A stretch of 64,000 bases of DNA from an uncultured Christensenellaceae bacterium (GTDB lineage Bacteria; Bacillota; Clostridia; Christensenellales; Borkfalkiaceae). Position numbers and translations under genes: made by a program. Positions 40,928 through 50,136 of this stretch are shown piece by piece. The notes beneath the pieces were generated by a model. That model saw only the letters and a list, made by a program, of their open reading frames with translations, did no database searches and was not told the origin of the DNA. The stretch is taken from assembly GCA_910587005.1 (NCBI GenBank), contig CAJULB010000002.1, positions 1-64,000 of the forward strand. Direction: 5' to 3'. Position 1 is the stretch's first letter. The number at the start of each line of letters is the position of its first letter.

Positions 40928-41148
40928 GAGCCGCGCCTCCATGGTGCCAGCGTTTCGGGGAGCTTTGTGTCCTCGTAGACCGGGATCGTCAGGACGACCC
41001 CAGCCTCGAAGATCAGGACGTCAGCGTAGTCGGGGTTCGCTTCGATTAAAAGATGTGCCTTTTTTTCGCTGTCGTACACTTGCAGGGCGAGCTCGTCAAA
41101 CGTGTCGCCCGCCCGCGTCGGGTACTTAATAAACTGTTGCGCTGTCAT
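40924..41148 (-). CDS. Tail protein X (LysM-type)
   Basis: 74 residues. TRAGDTFDELALQVYDSEKKAHLLIEA is a single LysM-like domain of the gpX family, which sits between tape measure and hub. Overlaps the tape-measure 3' end by 23 bases. Confidence 0.85.
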   Translation of the reverse strand: MTAQQFIKYPTRAGDTFDELALQVYDSEKKAHLLIEANPDYADVLIFEAGVVLTIPVYEDTKLPETLAPWRRGS

Positions 41149-43636
41149 ATCTGCCGACCCCCTTGAGCTTGATCCACCTTTCGAGCCAGTCGAAGAACTC
41201 GCTCTCGTGGTCTTTCAGCGCTTCGATGATGTCCTGCGTCTTTTCCGCTTTTTGTGCGTTGACGGTAGGGGACCATGTGAAGCCGCTGAAGTCGTAGTAA
41301 ATAATCGTTGTTTCTGTGAGTTCGCCGAGGCTGAAGTCCTCCAGCCCGACGAGGCGACCAGCTTGCGCCAGTTGCGGGGACTCGTTTCGCGCCTGTTCGT
41401 CCGCGAGGAGTTCGATCGACGCCGACGTTGCCGCTTTTGCGCTGTCCGTCATGTCTAAGTCGCCGACGACGCCGAGCAGTTTGCCGGCAGCTTCCCACGT
41501 TTCGATGTTGCGTTTCCTGTAGGCAGGGTCGAACGAGATGACCGCCTCCGTGCCTTCTTCGCCTGCGATGCTGACCCCTTCCGTGAAGCCGCCCGTCGCG
41601 AGACGGGGGAGTGTAACGAGAGGGATCTCGGGGATCGCGGGGATCCCGAGCCATGTCCACGCTTTGCTGAGCCCTTGCGTGAGCCCGTTGATCATCTTGA
41701 TTAGGAAGTTGATGCCCGTCTCGACGACCGTGAGGAGCCCGTTGATCGCGCCTTTTCCGAGGTTTTTGATTCCCTCCCAGACGTTCGCAAAAATGTCTTT
41801 AATGTTTCCCCATGCCGCTTCCCAGTTGCCCGTGAACACATTCGAGACGAACTCCATGAGAAGGCTGAGGTGTTTCGTGATCATCTCGATAAGCGGAGTG
41901 ATTACTTCCATCGCGGCGCCGAGGCGTCCGGTGAACAGATCCGCGACCGCTTCGATGATAGGTTTGAGCGGTTCCAGCGCTTGGTTTATGAGCGTTTGGA
42001 GGATCGTGATGATCGGCTTCAGTATTGCGTTGATAAGGTTGAGCAGTGGCGTCAGTATAGCCAGAATAACGTCGAGGATCGGGTCCAAAATAGAGAACAC
42101 GACGTCGAGGATCGGCATGAGCGTCTCGAGCAGGCTGATTAGAATCGGCAGCACTGCCTCGACTATTGCCGTTATGATCGGCATGATCGCGTTGAGGACC
42201 TTCTCGATGAAGGGGAGGAGCTTGCTGAGCAGTTTGCTCACGATTTTCATGACGGCCGATAAAAGCTCCGCGATAAGCGGAAGCACGGCGCCGAGCATTT
42301 CAAACACCGGCTCGAGTATGAGCGCGAGCGCGTCCACGATCTGGATGACGACCGGCATGATGTCGGTGATTATTTGCACCAGAGGCGGGACGATCTTCGT
42401 CAATAACGAGTCCGCGATTTTCAGGAGAGGCGGGACGATCTTCGTCAATAACGAGTCCGCGATTTTCAGGATCGGCCTGAGCAGATCCGACAAAAGCGGA
42501 GCGATCTCCGAGACGACGTTCTCGATGAGTGGCGTCAGTATTTTCGCCATGTCGTTGATTATAGGGAGCAGGCTCTCCATAAGTTCCGCGACGACCGGCA
42601 TGAGGTTGTTGAGGGCGTTGAACAGCGTCGCCGCGAGCGGCTTCAGCGCGACCTCTGCCTGTTGCCTGAAAATTTGGAGCTGCTCCGCGAAGTCGTATGT
42701 GTCGGCCGCGCAGTCGTTGATGGTCTCCTGATTCTCCAGCAGGGCAGCGGTGAGCTCGTCTATGTTGAACGTCCCGTTGCGTATTGCCGCCGCCATTGTG
42801 GCCGCGGCTCTGGTTCCGAACGCTTCCGCCGCGAGTGCGGTCGCGTTTGTCATGTCCTTTGCGTTTGTGATCGCGTCGATGTACATGTCCAGCCCTTCGG
42901 CTGCGCCGATCCCGTGGTCGGCGAGCGTTGAGATAGACTTCTTCATAGCTGCGAGGACTTCGTTTGTGTTGACGCCCGCCTTTTCGAGCTGACCGATCAG
43001 AGCGGTCGCTTCCTCGAAGGAGTAGCCCATTTGCTGGAGCTGGGCGCCGTACACTTGCAGGTCTCCCATGAGATCCGTGAAGCCGACGCCGGTCGTCTGG
43101 CAGGCTTTGAACACATAGTCCATCGCGTCGCCCATTTCTTCGGCGTCAATTCCCCACTGCGCGAACGCCTTCGACGAACTCTCGACAACGTCGCCGAGAT
43201 CCGCGTCGAGCATGTTCGCAACCTGCAGCGCTTGAATTGATAACTGTTGAAGCTCCTCGCCAGTCAGACCGAGGAGCGTGTTGTAGTCCGCTATTGCGGT
43301 TGCCGCGTCCTCCATGGTTGTGGGGACGGCAGAGTAGACCGCGTTGAAGTCGTTCATGAGGGCTTCGAGCGCGTCGCCCGTTGCCCCAGTTCCGACCCTG
43401 ATCGCGTCCTCGGCATCGTCGAACTGTGTGCCGAGGTTCACGAGGTATTTGCCGGCTTTGTAAACGGCTTTAACCGTAGCCGCGACGCCTCCAGCGATGG
43501 CTCCCGCGGTAGCGAGTGCCTTCAGGTTGAGCTTGTCGAGCTGTCCGATGGTGCCCTGAATAGAGGACGCCAGCGTCGGGCTGACGTTGCCCGCGATTTC
43601 AACGACGGCCTGCAAAATCTTGTTTTTAGCCGCCAT
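41126..43636 (-). CDS. Tail tape measure protein
   Basis: 836 residues. N-terminal TP901-type core (about 60-300; FDDAEDAIRVGTGATGDALEAL), then long helical repeats rich in Leu/Ile/Pro (about 340-620), which span the tail, and a C-terminal region. It sets tail length. A perfect 45-bp tandem duplication at 42381-42470 adds a 15-residue unit (KIADSLLTKIVPPLL), a possible tail-length change. Confidence 0.9.
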   Translation of the reverse strand: MAAKNKILQAVVEIAGNVSPTLASSIQGTIGQLDKLNLKALATAGAIAGGVAATVKAVYKAGKYLVNLGTQFDDAEDAIRVGTGATGDALEALMNDFNAVYSAVPTTMEDAATAIADYNTLLGLTGEELQQLSIQALQVANMLDADLGDVVESSSKAFAQWGIDAEEMGDAMDYVFKACQTTGVGFTDLMGDLQVYGAQLQQMGYSFEEATALIGQLEKAGVNTNEVLAAMKKSISTLADHGIGAAEGLDMYIDAITNAKDMTNATALAAEAFGTRAAATMAAAIRNGTFNIDELTAALLENQETINDCAADTYDFAEQLQIFRQQAEVALKPLAATLFNALNNLMPVVAELMESLLPIINDMAKILTPLIENVVSEIAPLLSDLLRPILKIADSLLTKIVPPLLKIADSLLTKIVPPLVQIITDIMPVVIQIVDALALILEPVFEMLGAVLPLIAELLSAVMKIVSKLLSKLLPFIEKVLNAIMPIITAIVEAVLPILISLLETLMPILDVVFSILDPILDVILAILTPLLNLINAILKPIITILQTLINQALEPLKPIIEAVADLFTGRLGAAMEVITPLIEMITKHLSLLMEFVSNVFTGNWEAAWGNIKDIFANVWEGIKNLGKGAINGLLTVVETGINFLIKMINGLTQGLSKAWTWLGIPAIPEIPLVTLPRLATGGFTEGVSIAGEEGTEAVISFDPAYRKRNIETWEAAGKLLGVVGDLDMTDSAKAATSASIELLADEQARNESPQLAQAGRLVGLEDFSLGELTETTIIYYDFSGFTWSPTVNAQKAEKTQDIIEALKDHESEFFDWLERWIKLKGVGRYDSATVY
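42381..42470 (-). repeat. Perfect 45-bp tandem duplication in the tape measure gene
   Basis: Two identical 45-base units (42381-42425 and 42426-42470) without any mismatch. It is in frame and must be recent. Slippage could add or remove 15 residues. Confidence 0.92.
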
Positions 43637-43639
43637 GGC

Positions 43640-43867
43640 TTACCTCCTGCGCTTAGCTTTTCCTATTTTGGACGGCGCGCTCTTTTGGCGCCGTTCCGCT
43701 TCCCGCGCGAGATCTTCGGCCGCTTCAGCGTAGTCGACCATGAACTCGATCAGACGTTTATGCTCGAGGTCTACGACGCTTGTGTGATATACGCGAGCGT
43801 AGTCCCTTATGCACTTTCGGATCCCTCGGCTTCCGATTCGCCCTCCGCCGAGGCGAGAATAAAATTT
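43640..43867 (-). CDS. Frameshifted extension of the tail assembly chaperone
   Basis: The upstream chaperone frame contains A AAT TTT in the 0 frame (43867-43861), a canonical X XXY YYZ slippery heptamer. A -1 slip there opens a frame with no stop until TAA at 43640-43642, giving a ~172-residue fusion (compare 116 without slip) with a charged helical tail ending KIGKAKRRR. This mirrors lambda gpG/gpGT and P2 gpE/E+E'. No independent start codon with a ribosome site exists in this frame. Confidence 0.75.
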   Translation of the reverse strand, partial: KFYSRLGGGRIGSRGIRKCIRDYARVYHTSVVDLEHKRLIEFMVDYAEAAEDLAREAERRQKSAPSKIGKAKRRR

Positions 43868-44157
43868 CTGCCGATCTTCATGACGCTCATGACGTCGGGG
43901 CCGCTTATTCTCTGGAGGTCGTTGTAGTCGTACTTGGGGTTGACGGCAATGATCGCCGCGAAGCCGAGGTACAGCTGCATCGAGTAGTCAAGCTCGACCG
44001 CCACCGCGCTGGGCGCGCCTTTGGATCCGCTTGCCTGCGACTTTCTGAACTCCGCCTCGGCGAAGCCTGCGGGCGTGATCTCGTTTACGTCGTAGGTTAA
44101 TTCGGCGACTTCTTCGCCGTTCACTTTGATGGGTTTCTTGAGCTTTATGCTGTCCAT
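43807..44157 (-). CDS. Tail assembly chaperone (short form)
   Basis: 116 residues, DSIKLKKPIKVNGEEVAELTYDV then an acidic end (SAEGESEAEGSESA). Genes in this position act as a chaperone for the tape measure. Ends at 43807; the longer -1 frameshift product covers 43640-43867. GGAGAC site. A terminator precedes it. Confidence 0.8.
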   Translation of the reverse strand: MDSIKLKKPIKVNGEEVAELTYDVNEITPAGFAEAEFRKSQASGSKGAPSAVAVELDYSMQLYLGFAAIIAVNPKYDYNDLQRISGPDVMSVMKIGRNFILASAEGESEAEGSESA

Positions 44158-44189
44158 GTTGGTTGTCTCCTTATTTGAAAATTTAATAA

Positions 44190-44226
44190 AAAAATAAACC
44201 CCGGAGGAGAGAGTCCGCCGGGGTTT
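44190..44226 (-). terminator. Terminator after the tail tube gene
   Basis: On the minus strand AACCCCGG / CCGGGGTT pair with a 13-base loop and are followed by TATTTTTTTATT. It would lower expression of chaperone and tape measure relative to tube and sheath. Confidence 0.75.
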
Positions 44227-44232
44227 TTGCTC

Positions 44233-44730
44233 TTAGAGCATCGACGCGATTCTGCTGTAATAATCGACGCCGCGAACGCGGCAGATCTGGCTGAGCCTGT
44301 CGACGCAGAGGAGTTCCTCGCCGTCAACGTAGAGCTGATAGCGCGAGACAGCGAGAGAGATCTCGCTCTCGATATTGCTGCCGACTTCGAGCGCCGTCTG
44401 CGGGATGCCTTTCGGGACCGCCGTCAGGAACGCCTTGCAGCCGATGGGCTTCGACGTTGCGTCGCCCTTGGTTACGTTCTGAACGTAGCGGAACTCGTAG
44501 TTGTGTTTTTCGGGCGTCAGGGCGCGGGCGAGGCCTTCGTCCTGTCCGACCTTTGTGATCGAAGCCTCCATGGCTTCAAGCAAGCCGACGAGCACGACGT
44601 CCATCGAGCCCATCGCTTTCACCTCGGATGTCAAAAAGTTGACGGCGGGAAGATTTACCGCAACGTCCTCGGCGACGAGTACGTTGTCGCAGTAGACTTT
44701 GTCCGCGAGTATTGCGTTTGCCTTGTCCAT
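44233..44730 (-). CDS. Major tail tube protein
   Basis: 165 residues. Beta-rich; VKAMGSMDVVLVGLLEAMEASITK and ISLAVSRYQLYVDGEEL match the phage major tail tube (FII/XkdM-like) family. Stacks into the inner tube of the contractile tail. One-base overlap with sheath. Confidence 0.88.
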   Translation of the reverse strand: MDKANAILADKVYCDNVLVAEDVAVNLPAVNFLTSEVKAMGSMDVVLVGLLEAMEASITKVGQDEGLARALTPEKHNYEFRYVQNVTKGDATSKPIGCKAFLTAVPKGIPQTALEVGSNIESEISLAVSRYQLYVDGEELLCVDRLSQICRVRGVDYYSRIASML

Positions 44731-46193
44731 TAGTTCTCACCTCCGAAGTATGTCGAGAAGCCTGCGTCGGTATAGCAGACGACTCCGGTCGCCGACTTGA
44801 GGGGCGGCGTGTTGGTTGCGGCGATGTCCCAGCGGAAGTTCCCGTTGAGGATCTCGCTCTCGTCGTTGTTGCTTTCGAGGAACTCGACCGTCGGCGTCCC
44901 GATGATAGCACCGAGCGCGACGAGGGCGTCGAGCTTTTCCTTTTCGCGGTTGAGTATAGTGTCGCGGAGCGCCGTCGTCATGGGCTGGTCGATAGCCGTG
45001 CCCCATTCCTTCTGGAAGGAGTTCGTGATATAGAACAGCATGATCATGTTGACGTCGAAGATCTCGCGCGCCTTATAACTGCCGCCGAACATGAAGGCCG
45101 CCGTGTGGTCGCCCCACGTTCTCCAGTTGCCTTCCCAGTAGATCGCCGTCGCGATTCCGTTCGCCGTGAGCTCGTTCGCGTCCGACTTGTCGAAGCCGGG
45201 GATGTTCGAGCCTTCGCCGAAGTAAAGCGCCGAGACGGGGATCGGTTTGTTGCCGTCCGTTTCAAACGGGACGTTCCCGTTCTTCAGGTCGCACCTGAGC
45301 TTCTCCGCGAGCGCGAGGGTCGCGAGGTGGTAGACGTCGTCGCCGTTCTTCGCCTTCGGCCAGAACACCTTCGAGAAGCCCGAGTTGTAGCCGTTGTCGG
45401 CTTTCCACTTTTTCGCTGCCTCGATGGTCTTGACGCCTTCGACGGGGATGTCTGCGTAAACGAACGCCGACCAGTGTCCGTTGATATTCTGCGAGGAGCT
45501 CACGAGCGCCTCGTAGACGGTTTTCTTGTCGCTCCAGCCGGGCGCTGCGAGGTACGTCGGGATGACGTTGCAGGTCTGGTAGAGAAGTTTGAGCGCCGCG
45601 ATGCCGGTGATTTTTCCGTCCGCGGTTTCGCCGCCGACTACGACCGATTCCGTGATCTGCTCGTGTTCAACCGTATCGAACGAGATTGTCGCGGTTTTCA
45701 TCGCGGTTTCGCCGATGTCGGTGATCGTCAGGGTGTCGTTCGTGAAGTCGAAGCTGACGGTGAAGTCGGTGCCGAGAACTTTGTCCTCGATCGCGATCGA
45801 CTTGAGGATGATGTCCTCGACGACGAGCGTCGCCTTGCGGTTCGTGAACGTGAGTTCTTCCGTCGTGGGCGCTTCGCTCTTGTGTGTGTCGGGGTCGAGT
45901 ACGTTGATGACGTAGATCGGGCCGACGTTTCCGTTTGCGTTTGCAAAATGAGCCGCGACCGCTTCGCAGAGGGTGTACTTCGCCCACTTTTTCGAGTTGG
46001 AGAAGTGTCCGAGCTTCTTCGCGGCGTCGCTCAAGTTGCTGATTTTGACCGGCATGTTTACCTTGCCGGCGTAGTCAGAGAGGAAGTTGACGGGCGCGGT
46101 GCCGATATAGACGGGCGCGGTGCCGGCTTCCGAGGCGTTCTTTGCAATATCGTCGCCGATCTTGCCGTAGACGCCGTACTTGTAGTCTGCCAT
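44730..46193 (-). CDS. Tail sheath protein
   Basis: 487 residues. APVNFLSDYAGKVNMPVKI near the start and the conserved C-terminal region (FQKEWGTAIDQPMTTALRDTIL..NRE) fit phage contractile tail sheath proteins. Forms the contracting outer tail. It proves the phage is a myovirus-type. Confidence 0.93.
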   Translation of the reverse strand: MADYKYGVYGKIGDDIAKNASEAGTAPVYIGTAPVNFLSDYAGKVNMPVKISNLSDAAKKLGHFSNSKKWAKYTLCEAVAAHFANANGNVGPIYVINVLDPDTHKSEAPTTEELTFTNRKATLVVEDIILKSIAIEDKVLGTDFTVSFDFTNDTLTITDIGETAMKTATISFDTVEHEQITESVVVGGETADGKITGIAALKLLYQTCNVIPTYLAAPGWSDKKTVYEALVSSSQNINGHWSAFVYADIPVEGVKTIEAAKKWKADNGYNSGFSKVFWPKAKNGDDVYHLATLALAEKLRCDLKNGNVPFETDGNKPIPVSALYFGEGSNIPGFDKSDANELTANGIATAIYWEGNWRTWGDHTAAFMFGGSYKAREIFDVNMIMLFYITNSFQKEWGTAIDQPMTTALRDTILNREKEKLDALVALGAIIGTPTVEFLESNNDESEILNGNFRWDIAATNTPPLKSATGVVCYTDAGFSTYFGGEN

Positions 46194-46205
46194 GTTGGTG
46201 TCTCC

Positions 46206-46760
46206 TTATAAAAGATTTTTATAGGACGCGCCCGTTCTGGCGAGTCCCTGTTCGATGGTTAAAATCACCCACGCGCCCCAGTAGGGGTACATGTCGACGA
46301 GCGCGCCGTCCTGTGAGAACGGCCCGTAGGTGATGCCGAGCTCTTTCACGACGCGGAGGTCGTTCAGGTATTCAGCGTTCTCGATTTCTTGAAGTGCATG
46401 CTCGACGAAGTTCCAGACATCCTTCCAGCCGTCAGCGTTCGGCTCAAGCGCGGAGCTTGCGCCTTCTGCCTTGTGCTTTCCGGGGTTCCACGCGATAAAG
46501 CTGAGCTGGAGCTTCAGGCGGTTCAGGGACTTCGTCAGGTCGTCGTTGCCGTCCACGATTTGAACGACAACCGACGGCATGAGGACTTTCACGCTCGGTG
46601 GTGCTTGCGTTTTGCCGGGCTGGAATAAAGTGAAGGCGGTCGGGTTGACCTCCTCGAACTTTTCCTCGTCTTTGTCCTGTGCTGCCTTGAGCTTGATTTT
46701 GTTGCATACGTTTTCTTGGAGCCAGTTCGTTATACGCTCCAAACATTGAACGATCGTCAT
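46206..46760 (-). CDS. Tail terminator / completion protein
   Basis: 184 residues: MTIVQCLERITNWLQENVCNKIK then a region typical of Gp37-like tail completion proteins in PBSX-type phages. Likely caps the tail for head joining. Confidence 0.65.
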   Translation of the reverse strand: MTIVQCLERITNWLQENVCNKIKLKAAQDKDEEKFEEVNPTAFTLFQPGKTQAPPSVKVLMPSVVVQIVDGNDDLTKSLNRLKLQLSFIAWNPGKHKAEGASSALEPNADGWKDVWNFVEHALQEIENAEYLNDLRVVKELGITYGPFSQDGALVDMYPYWGAWVILTIEQGLARTGASYKNLL

Positions 46761-46770
46761 GTTTGCCTCC

Positions 46771-47088
46771 TTAGCGTCCGCGGTTCTGGACGAGGTAGAC
46801 CTTCGCCATCCCGTAGTCGACGCGCCATGAAGCTATGAGGAAGCCCTTCCCGTCGACGCGGAGGCTTTCGCCTGCATCGCGCTGTTCGGGAAGGTCCTCG
46901 CACTTAGCAAACAGAACGAGATCGCCCTGAGTGAGCCCGAGATCTTCCGCCGCCTTGGAGTCGACCAGAACAGCCTCATCCAAAACGGCGGGGATCTTTT
47001 TGCCTTCGACGCTGTGCTCCTCGCCGAACTCGCCGAGGTTCAGGAACACGTCGCGATCGGCTTCGAGCATCTCTTTGAAGTTACTCAA
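46771..47088 (-). CDS. Head-tail joining protein
   Basis: 105 residues. Beta-rich small protein (DVFLNLGEFGEEHSVEGKKI) of the head-closure/stopper type (YqbH/XkdH-like). Located between capsid and tail genes. Confidence 0.7.
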   Translation of the reverse strand: MSNFKEMLEADRDVFLNLGEFGEEHSVEGKKIPAVLDEAVLVDSKAAEDLGLTQGDLVLFAKCEDLPEQRDAGESLRVDGKGFLIASWRVDYGMAKVYLVQNRGR

Positions 47089-47464
47089 CGACGTCGTCCG
47101 CGCCGTCGAAGGTGGGGAGCTCTTTCTTCGCGGCGTCGATCGCTGCGATGACTTCCTTCTTCGACTGCATGGCGCTGGCGTCCACGCCGTATTTTTCGGC
47201 GATTTCTTTGAGTTCGACGAGTTTCATTTTCTCGTCGTATTCGGGAAGCGCGTCGGACTGTTCGTCGTTGTCGCTGTTGCCTTCGGGAGCCTTGGGAGGT
47301 TTACCGCCCGAGGTTTTTCCGTTGGGGTTTACGACTTCGGCGACGCCGAGCTTCACGAGGCGCACCTCCTGTTCGGGAGTGAGTTCAACCGTCTCGCCCG
47401 CGTAAACGGGGACGATGACCTTGCCTTTACGGTGGCCGTAGGAGCCTTTGATAATCTTGACCAT
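47081..47464 (-). CDS. Phage connector-region protein with SAP/HeH-like C-terminus
   Basis: 127 residues. N-terminal beta part with GETVELTPEQEVRLVKLGVAEV; acidic linker; C-terminal helical LVELKEIAEKYGVDASAMQSK resembles a HeH/SAP DNA-binding motif. Lies directly downstream of the capsid gene. Role in packaging or connector inferred. Confidence 0.6.
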   Translation of the reverse strand: MVKIIKGSYGHRKGKVIVPVYAGETVELTPEQEVRLVKLGVAEVVNPNGKTSGGKPPKAPEGNSDNDEQSDALPEYDEKMKLVELKEIAEKYGVDASAMQSKKEVIAAIDAAKKELPTFDGADDVVE

Positions 47465-47477
47465 GTGCTCACCTCGC

Positions 47478-48545
47478 TCAGCCGTTGAGGGCGTTGATTA
47501 CGACCCACGCGCCCTTGTGGTTGGGGATGCACACGGGGCGGCCCGTGAGGTAGAGCTCGCGGGTGTTGCTGCCTGCGTTTGCGACGTACTTCGGAACGCG
47601 CTTGCCGGTGTAGGTGTGGAACAGGTTGTCGTCCTGCTCTAACTGAGTTACGGCACCGTAGAGAGTGCGGCCGCAGCCTGCGAACGTGAGGACCGCTTTG
47701 CCGGACTTGATGTAGTGCTGGCTCTTGTCCTCGTCGTCCGTGTAGGTGTTGCTATACTGCAGAACGTCTACGACGTGGCCGCTGCAATTCAAGCGGGCGA
47801 TCTTCGTTGCACCGTTGGGAAGTTTTTCGGGGTCGATTCCGCCGATCTGGATGCCTCTGTTGTCGAGGAGCTTCTGGATCTCCGCGTTCTTGAGGATCGC
47901 GGTGCCGACGTTGGGAGCGACGATGAGGTCCGTCGCGGGAAGTCCGCGAGCCGCGAGCTGTTCTGCGACGGTGAAGATGTCGCCGAGGATGTCAGCGTCG
48001 TCTGCGGCCCAGTCCTTCTCGGGGGTGTACTCGTAGGGGTTGCTGTCTCCGTCGTAGAAACGGATCTCCTGCTCCTCGGGTTTGTTTGGGTCGTCGGAGA
48101 TGTGCTTCATGACGCAGCCGTTCGTGAGAAGGGTCTCACCTGCCATCGCTTCCTCGCGGCGGGTGATCATCGCGTCGAGTTCCTCGAAGTCTCTCATCAT
48201 GAGCGCACCCTGACGCTGTGCGGGGGTGAGTTTGGTGTAGAGCGCTTCGCCGAAGCCCTTCGTGTTGAGGTCGTCGATCGTCATCGTGCGTTTAGGCGCG
48301 ATATAGGGCGGCGTGTAGCGCTGCACGTTGTAGCCCTTGCGAAGAACGGCGACGCCGCCCTTGCGGGGTGCAACGAACGGCGCGAGCTTGTTGCTGCCGT
48401 CGCGGTATTCTACGAGGACGTCGTCGGTGCCGAAGATGTCCGTCGTGTCGTTGGTGGGGAAGTAGCGGTCGCGGAGGAACGTCGTCAGGGGGTTGAGTTC
48501 CTGAATTGCCGCGAGCATGGTGTGGGTTTTGAAAATGTCTAACAT
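47478..48545 (-). CDS. Major capsid protein (lambda gpE family)
   Basis: 355 residues. TTFLRDRYFPTNDTTDIFGTDDV, KRTMTIDDLNTKGFGEALYTKL and the C-terminal RELYLTGRPVCIPN match the phage major capsid E family. Main shell protein. GGAGGCAAAA site. Confidence 0.93.
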   Translation of the reverse strand: MLDIFKTHTMLAAIQELNPLTTFLRDRYFPTNDTTDIFGTDDVLVEYRDGSNKLAPFVAPRKGGVAVLRKGYNVQRYTPPYIAPKRTMTIDDLNTKGFGEALYTKLTPAQRQGALMMRDFEELDAMITRREEAMAGETLLTNGCVMKHISDDPNKPEEQEIRFYDGDSNPYEYTPEKDWAADDADILGDIFTVAEQLAARGLPATDLIVAPNVGTAILKNAEIQKLLDNRGIQIGGIDPEKLPNGATKIARLNCSGHVVDVLQYSNTYTDDEDKSQHYIKSGKAVLTFAGCGRTLYGAVTQLEQDDNLFHTYTGKRVPKYVANAGSNTRELYLTGRPVCIPNHKGAWVVINALNG

Positions 48546-48562
48546 GTCTGTTTTTGCCTCCT

Positions 48563-48931
48563 TTATGCGTTGAGCGCGGTGTCGAGGAGGATGCCGCGCT
48601 GGCGGAGCGCGTCCTCGTCTGCGCTGGTGAGCGCGTAGCCTTCCGCAACGATGAGTTTGTTGCGGTTGAAGTGGCCCGCGCGGTATGCGACGACGTTCGT
48701 GTCGGTAGTGCCGACGGTGGTGTCGTCTGCGACGATGTAGCTTGCGTCGCCGTTACCTTCTGCGAGGACTGCGGCCTTGCCGTCTTTTACTGCGAGCACG
48801 GTGCCGCGCTTCAGTACGGTCTCGGCTTCAAGTCCTGCGACGGTTACGCTGCAGACGTCGAGTTCGGGGGTGCCTGCGTTGATGAGGTCGTCGTATTCTA
48901 CCGAGCCGACCTTTTCGTTCAGTTCTTTCAT
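48563..48931 (-). CDS. Head decoration protein (lambda gpD-like)
   Basis: 122 residues with LKRGTVLAVKDGKAAVLAEGNG and AYRAGHFNRNKLIVAEGY, typical of the gpD family. Stabilises the expanded capsid. Overlaps the protease gene by four bases. Confidence 0.85.
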   Translation of the reverse strand: MKELNEKVGSVEYDDLINAGTPELDVCSVTVAGLEAETVLKRGTVLAVKDGKAAVLAEGNGDASYIVADDTTVGTTDTNVVAYRAGHFNRNKLIVAEGYALTSADEDALRQRGILLDTALNA

Positions 48932-50136
48932 AAACTTCTCTTGCCTCCTTGTTTCTTGTAGGCGTCGATGATTCCCTTAAACTCCGCAGCGTCGTCGTTT
49001 CCGCTATCACCGTTGCCTCCGTTGGGCGTTCCTGCGACGTTCTTTACGCCGGAGGCTTCGCCGTCCGCTTTGAGCCCCTTAATGTGAGAAGCCCCGAGCT
49101 TTGACTGTGCCTGCATCGCGCGAAGCGCGAGCTGTTCTGCGGAGCATGCGCTCTCGCCGTACTTTGCGGCAGCGATGAGCGTCTTGTCGCCGATCTGCGA
49201 CTCGATTTCTTCGATCGACTGCAGACGTGCGCGTTCCTGCTTCACCGCGTCCGTGCGGGCGGTCTCGGCCGCCGCCTTCTCAATAGCAGCGACGATGTCC
49301 GGGAACTGTGCCCTGAGTTCTTTTTCCGTCATGGTGTTTTCTCCTTCGCCGCTGACGGGCGGCTTTTTATTATTTGCAACCGCTTTGGGAGCGGGAGCAT
49401 CCTGTTCGACCGGTATGTTGCCCGGTATATTGTGGAAGCCCTTCAGGTCGTGGCGAACGCCAGCGACGAGGAGGATCTTCTTGTCTGTCGTCAAGCTCAT
49501 GCTCGGGCCTGCGTCAGAGAGGAGCGTGTTTGCGAACTTCTTGTCAACCGCGTCCTGTCCGACCATCCACGTCTCGGACTTCATCATGGAGCGAAGCGTT
49601 TCGACTTCGAGCCCCGTCTTTTCGTGGTAGATCTGCGCGATGGCGTTGTTTGCCGCTTCGAGATTTTTCCCGATTTTCTTCACGTCCTCGGCTGTCATAT
49701 AATCAACGACGCCCACGGCTGCGCCGTGGATCATGATTATGCTGCCGGGATGCACCTGAACGTCGTCGCCCGCGCAGGCAATAACGCTCGCAGCGCTCGC
49801 GGCAAGCCCTTCGACGATGACGGTCTTGTGGCCCTTGAGCCCTTTGAGTGCGTTGTGGATGGCGATGCCCGTGTAGAGGTCGCCGCCGCCGCTGTTGATT
49901 TTGACGACGATCTCGGCCTTGTCTTTAATGAGCGCGAGGTCGTCGAGGAAGCCCTCGGGGGTGATGAAGTTCCCGGGGAGAGCTTCGCCCGTCCACCAGT
50001 CCGTCGGCTGCTGGCTGCATACGTCGCCGTAGAGAGTGATCTCAGCGGAGTCGCTTCCTGCGTCGGTGATCATGTTCCAGCATTTGCGAGCGGTTGCAGG
50101 TTGCGGGCCGTTCGTGATTTTGATCCTGTTCTTCAT
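48928..50136 (-). CDS. ClpP-like head maturation protease with scaffold region
   Basis: 402 residues. The N-terminal ~210 residues are a ClpP/S49 fold with INSGGGDLYTGIAIHNALK, catalytic Ser in GLAASAASVIACAG and His in IIMIHGAAVGVVD. The C-terminal part (Ala/Glu-rich helix, LRAQFPDIVAAIEKAAAETA) resembles a scaffold. Assembles and matures the procapsid. Overlaps portal. Confidence 0.9.
   Translation of the reverse strand: MKNRIKITNGPQPATARKCWNMITDAGSDSAEITLYGDVCSQQPTDWWTGEALPGNFITPEGFLDDLALIKDKAEIVVKINSGGGDLYTGIAIHNALKGLKGHKTVIVEGLAASAASVIACAGDDVQVHPGSIIMIHGAAVGVVDYMTAEDVKKIGKNLEAANNAIAQIYHEKTGLEVETLRSMMKSETWMVGQDAVDKKFANTLLSDAGPSMSLTTDKKILLVAGVRHDLKGFHNIPGNIPVEQDAPAPKAVANNKKPPVSGEGENTMTEKELRAQFPDIVAAIEKAAAETARTDAVKQERARLQSIEEIESQIGDKTLIAAAKYGESACSAEQLALRAMQAQSKLGASHIKGLKADGEASGVKNVAGTPNGGNGDSGNDDAAEFKGIIDAYKKQGGKRSL

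Noticed and set aside
41538..42731. Plus-strand frame of 397 codons
   Set aside because: Antisense to the tape measure gene; serine/isoleucine-rich shadow.
44712..46211. Long plus-strand reading frame of 499 codons
   Set aside because: It lies antisense to the sheath gene; arises from GC-rich third positions and has no ribosome site.
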